Assembly: GCA_016283195.1 (NCBI GenBank)
Contig: JAEEML010000132.1
Coordinates: 1 to 16,551, forward strand
Length of the DNA stretch: 16,551 bases
Reading direction: 5' to 3'
Source: Deltaproteobacteria bacterium
GTDB taxonomy: Bacteria > JAEEML01
Position 1 is the stretch's first letter. Each line of letters opens with the position of its first letter. The notes beneath the pieces are model-generated. The model did not search any database and had not been told where the DNA came from. It saw nothing but the letters and a program-made list of their open reading frames with translations. Positions 14,061 to 16,551 of this stretch are shown here, in pieces. Both the position numbers and the translations under genes were made by a program.

Positions 14061-15437
14061 TTAGAGTTCTATGGTTTGGTTGTAGGTTGGAATAAAGATA
14101 TTTTTGTGCCCAGCTTCTTCGAGCGCTTTTTTGAGACCTTCTTCGGCTGCCGGTTCTCCGTGTACCAAAGCTATTTGCTGCGGCCCGGCATCTCCCATAG
14201 AGCCAATCCAGCGGCTGAGCTCATTTTGATCGGCATGGGCCGAAAAGCCGGCAATTTTTTCAATATGGGCAGCCACCATCACTTCTGTACCGAGCATTTT
14301 TACCCGCTCGGCGCCGTCGATAATAGCCCGGCCTCTGGTGCCTTCAGCTTGGTAACCAACGAATAATACTGTTGTTTTTGGATCGGGAAGGCGGTTTTTG
14401 AGGTGGTGCAGCACGCGGCCGCCTGTAGCCATGCCCGAAGCGCTGATGACAATAAAAGTGCCCTCCAGCTCGTTTAATTTTTTCGATTCTTCATTGGTTA
14501 AAACATAGGTGAGCAGGCTGGTGGCAAGCGGGTCGGAAAGACGCTTAAAAACTTTTAACATATTTTCATCTACATCTTCGGGGTGATCCAAATAAATGCG
14601 TGTTACTTCCTGAGCCATTGGGCTATCGAGATAGACCGGTAGCAAGGGAATTTCGCCGCTTTCTTCCAATTCGCGCAGCACATAGAGTAGCTCCTGGGTG
14701 CGCCCCACAGCAAAGGCAGGAATGATGAGCGCGCCGCCGCGATCTATAGCGTCATGGATAATTTTGGCAAATTGTTCTTTGGGGTCGGCCTCCGGGTGGC
14801 GGCGGTCGCCATAGGTGGATTCACAGATTAAAAGATCTGCCGGCGCAAGCTTGGCCGGCGCGGGCATCACCGGTGCTTCGGCCCGGCCGACATCGCCGGA
14901 AAAGATAACGCTCTTGCCCTCAGCTATAAGCTCAATATGGGCCGAACCCAAAATATGGCCGGCGCGGTGGAGGCGGATTTTGATATCGTCGGTTACGTTA
15001 AACCATTCGCCATAAGCGTGGCCGCGCAGCAAAGTAATGGCGGCTTCGGCATTATCCATAGTGTAAAGCGGCTGTGCCGGTGAGTGCTTGGAATAGCCGA
15101 ATTTATTGGCAAAAGCCGCTTCTTCTTCTTGCAATTTGGCGGCATCGCGCAGCAAAATAGGCACCAGATCCACCGTGCCGTTTGTGGCATGCACCGGCCC
15201 TCTAAAGCCCTGATAGACGAGGCGCGGCAGATAGCCGCAGTGGTCGATGTGGGCATGAGTCAAAATAAGGGCGTCGATAAGCCTCGGCGCCACAGGAAAG
15301 GGCTGCCAGTTGAGCTCGCGCAGCTCTTTTAAACCTTGGTAAAGCCCGCAATCAATCATGACAATACTACTCGCTGTTTCCACAATGAAACGCGAGCCGG
15401 TAACCGTGCCTGTTGCTCCCAAAAAGGTGATTTTCAT
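14061..15437 (-). CDS. Beta-CASP metallo-beta-lactamase ribonuclease
   Basis: This 458-residue cytosolic enzyme belongs to the CPSF73-like bacterial RNase group (as in Thermus TTHA0252), zinc-dependent endo/exoribonucleases. Metal-binding motifs are complete: HAHIDH at 61-66, H161 in AGHILGSA, D182 in FSGDVGR, E206 in the beta-CASP motif A ESTYGDR, H401 in FSAHADQ (motif B) and H426 in VHGEP (motif C). The beta-CASP insertion lies between about 210 and 390, with PAFAVGRTQE and SASGMATGGR, and an RMMBL-type tail follows. The start ATG (15437-15435) has GGAGGG 7 bases upstream and overlaps the stop of the cysteine-rich gene by 4 bases (ATGA). It is shorter than RNase J and lacks its C-terminal domain. 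Substrates are unknown. Confidence 0.95.
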   Translation of the reverse strand: MKITFLGATGTVTGSRFIVETASSIVMIDCGLYQGLKELRELNWQPFPVAPRLIDALILTHAHIDHCGYLPRLVYQGFRGPVHATNGTVDLVPILLRDAAKLQEEEAAFANKFGYSKHSPAQPLYTMDNAEAAITLLRGHAYGEWFNVTDDIKIRLHRAGHILGSAHIELIAEGKSVIFSGDVGRAEAPVMPAPAKLAPADLLICESTYGDRRHPEADPKEQFAKIIHDAIDRGGALIIPAFAVGRTQELLYVLRELEESGEIPLLPVYLDSPMAQEVTRIYLDHPEDVDENMLKVFKRLSDPLATSLLTYVLTNEESKKLNELEGTFIVISASGMATGGRVLHHLKNRLPDPKTTVLFVGYQAEGTRGRAIIDGAERVKMLGTEVMVAAHIEKIAGFSAHADQNELSRWIGSMGDAGPQQIALVHGEPAAEEGLKKALEEAGHKNIFIPTYNQTIEL

Positions 15438-16551
15438 CTATTTACCCTCCGTTTTGGCCGCATAAGAGCAAATAACGCCAGGAGTAAAGGCCAGAGTGCC
15501 GGAGAGCCGTTTTGGCAACCGCTCTCCGGAATGGTGGGGTCACGGATGCATTTCTCATTTTTGCAAATCATCTTGTCCCCGCATTTTTCGCCGTCCGGTA
15601 GTGGTTCATAGTAACAACCGCGCTTTATGTCGCATAGATTTTTGGTGCAGGGGTTACCATCGGTGCAGCTATGATCAAAAGTGTCGCTGGAAAAAGTGCA
15701 AATGCCTTCATGGCAGTAGCCATAGCCGCAAGGGCCATAGTCGCATTTTTCTCCATTGGGCAAGTTTTCATGCTTGCAACCACCGGCTGTGCAGGTATCG
15801 GCCGTGCAAGAATTGTTGTCGTCGCAAGAAGTGGAGCCGGCTATGCATACTCCATTCCGGCAGGAGCTATTAGCTGCGCAAGGGTCATTAATATCACAAG
15901 GCGATCCGTTAGGGAGAGGGTTATAGAGGCATTCGCCGCTTTCTTCATGGCAGATACCAACAGTGTGACAGCTCTTTTCCGGGCAGGTTACAGCTCCGCC
16001 GCCAAGGCATTGGCCGTTTCGGCAGAAGTCGTTTTTTGTGCAGGGATTACCGTCTTCGCAAGTTGTGCCGTCGGGCCGATTACTGGCCACACAATTACCG
16101 GTATTGGGATCGCAATGGGCACTTTCCCGGCATGGTTCTGTAGCGGAGCAATTTTTTATGGCGGTTATTTTACATATTCCGTCTAGGCACTCCCCGGCCT
16201 CGGCACATAGGTTGGTCACTTTCGGATTACAAGGGGTGCCATTGGCTTTACGCTCATATATGCACTTGCCGGTGGCTTTGTTGCACTGGGGATTGATGAG
16301 GCAGGGATTACTTGTGGTGCAGGTAACCGTTGGTACTTGGCCGGTGCAAATACCATTTTGGCAGGTACCGCCGGTTATGCAGCGATTTTCCCCATCATTG
16401 CTGCATTCCATATCATCATTCATTGGCCGGCAACCGTCACAGCAAGTATCTGTGGCATCCTGGCAGACACAGCTTGGCTCAATACTTGGAACCATAGTGT
16501 GAGTCCAGTTGTGATTTGCACCTTTAACCATCCAGTCATAATCGCCCACGC
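15434..16551 (-). CDS. Cys-rich repeat surface protein with MYXO-CTERM-like end (5'-truncated)
   Basis: The reading frame is open to the window edge, so the N-terminus and any signal peptide are missing; the GTG at 16549 is not a convincing start. The visible 371 residues hold about 49 cysteines. After an introductory Cys cluster (about 27-69) come five tandem units of roughly 50 residues, with recurring CEDGNPCT / CTDGNPCT and LPNGEKC / LPDGEKC phrases, a disulfide-rich pattern seen in secreted proteins of myxobacteria and relatives. The C-terminus has an isolated Gly-Cys (344-345), a short hydrophobic helix (about 351-363) and a basic RPKRR end, as in MYXO-CTERM sorting signals. The protein is therefore probably exported and surface-anchored. 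Its stop overlaps the RNase start (ATGA). Ligand or structural role is unknown. Confidence 0.85.
   Translation of the reverse strand, partial: VGDYDWMVKGANHNWTHTMVPSIEPSCVCQDATDTCCDGCRPMNDDMECSNDGENRCITGGTCQNGICTGQVPTVTCTTSNPCLINPQCNKATGKCIYERKANGTPCNPKVTNLCAEAGECLDGICKITAIKNCSATEPCRESAHCDPNTGNCVASNRPDGTTCEDGNPCTKNDFCRNGQCLGGGAVTCPEKSCHTVGICHEESGECLYNPLPNGSPCDINDPCAANSSCRNGVCIAGSTSCDDNNSCTADTCTAGGCKHENLPNGEKCDYGPCGYGYCHEGICTFSSDTFDHSCTDGNPCTKNLCDIKRGCYYEPLPDGEKCGDKMICKNEKCIRDPTIPESGCQNGSPALWPLLLALFALMRPKRRVNR
15437..15520 (-). other. MYXO-CTERM-like C-terminal sorting signal
   Basis: Residues 344-371 of the cysteine-rich protein comprise an isolated Gly-Cys, a spacer, a hydrophobic stretch of about 13 residues and a basic tail. 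In the MYXO-CTERM family the invariant Cys is processed and modified and the helix and Arg cluster are removed by a myxosortase. The match is by pattern only. Confidence 0.6.
15445..15450 (-). promoter_or_regulatory. Strong Shine-Dalgarno site of the beta-CASP RNase gene
   Basis: On the minus strand GGAGGG sits 7 bases before the RNase ATG and lies inside the last codons of the cysteine-rich gene. It confirms the RNase start and would allow reinitiation at the ATGA overlap. Confidence 0.75.
15530..16330 (-). repeat. Five tandem ~50-residue Cys-rich protein repeats
   Basis: These are coding repeats within the cysteine-rich protein, at about residues 74-130, 131-186, 187-240, 241-293 and 294-340. 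The first four units have eight cysteines and the last has seven. Each ends with a 'C..G.C' element after a central [P/A][N/D]G..C turn. Divergence between units is substantial, so this is an old amplification rather than a recent DNA duplication. Confidence 0.75.

Noticed and set aside
15671-16186. Open frames on the + strand opposite the cysteine-rich gene
   Set aside because: The minus-strand frame has periodic cysteines and repeats and joins the RNase gene by ATGA. The Ala/Cys-rich + products mirror the complement of that repeat.

Overview
The window is a dense, conserved-looking stretch of a Gram-negative bacterial chromosome. Outer-membrane biogenesis genes (LptA-like, LptB), a complete sigma-54 gene and a PTS phosphorelay run by HPr kinase point to a deltaproteobacterial-type genome. 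The right edge encodes a cysteine-rich surface protein whose C-terminus looks like a MYXO-CTERM sorting signal. Together with a TIGR02266-like PilZ domain and a DUF6178 protein, this suggests Myxococcota or a related lineage; that placement is inference. I saw no tRNA, rRNA, insertion sequence, phage gene or CRISPR array, and no gap between genes exceeds about 85 bases.

Region 1 (1-2062, + strand): the 3' part of an AMP-forming acyl-CoA/acyl-ACP ligase, a 72-residue lipoprotein, and a 270-residue adenylate-kinase-family protein with an unusual P-loop and an enlarged NMP-binding region. Strong ribosome binding sites and very short gaps suggest co-transcription.

Region 2 (2145-12730, + strand): twelve genes with mostly overlapping or abutting ends: RNase G/E, PilZ protein, DapB, LptA-like protein, LptB, RpoN, HprK, RapZ, mannose-type EIIA, HPr, Enzyme I and a secreted START-like protein. 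It resembles the widespread lptA-lptB-rpoN-(hpf)-ptsN/hprK-rapZ-npr neighbourhood, but hpf and lptC are absent here. A possible internal promoter precedes rpoN. PEP would phosphorylate EI, then HPr at His18, then EIIA at His9, while HprK would phosphorylate HPr at Ser49. No EIIB, EIIC or EIID is present, so a regulatory rather than transport role is likely. RapZ and an RNase E/G homologue in one gene run recalls the E. coli RapZ-RNase E partnership.

Region 3 (16551-12789, - strand): reading leftward, a cysteine-rich repeat protein (N-terminus outside the window), a beta-CASP metallo-beta-lactamase RNase whose start overlaps the previous stop by 4 bases, and a DUF6178 protein 15 bases further on. 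This unit converges on region 2 across a 58-base spacer that holds only a weak hairpin.

Nothing in the window is clearly a new system. The points most worth checking are the aberrant adenylate kinase, the coupling of a surface-sorted cysteine-rich repeat protein to a cytosolic RNase, the RNase/RapZ/sigma-54/PTS gene run, and altered motifs in DapB, HPr and Enzyme I.
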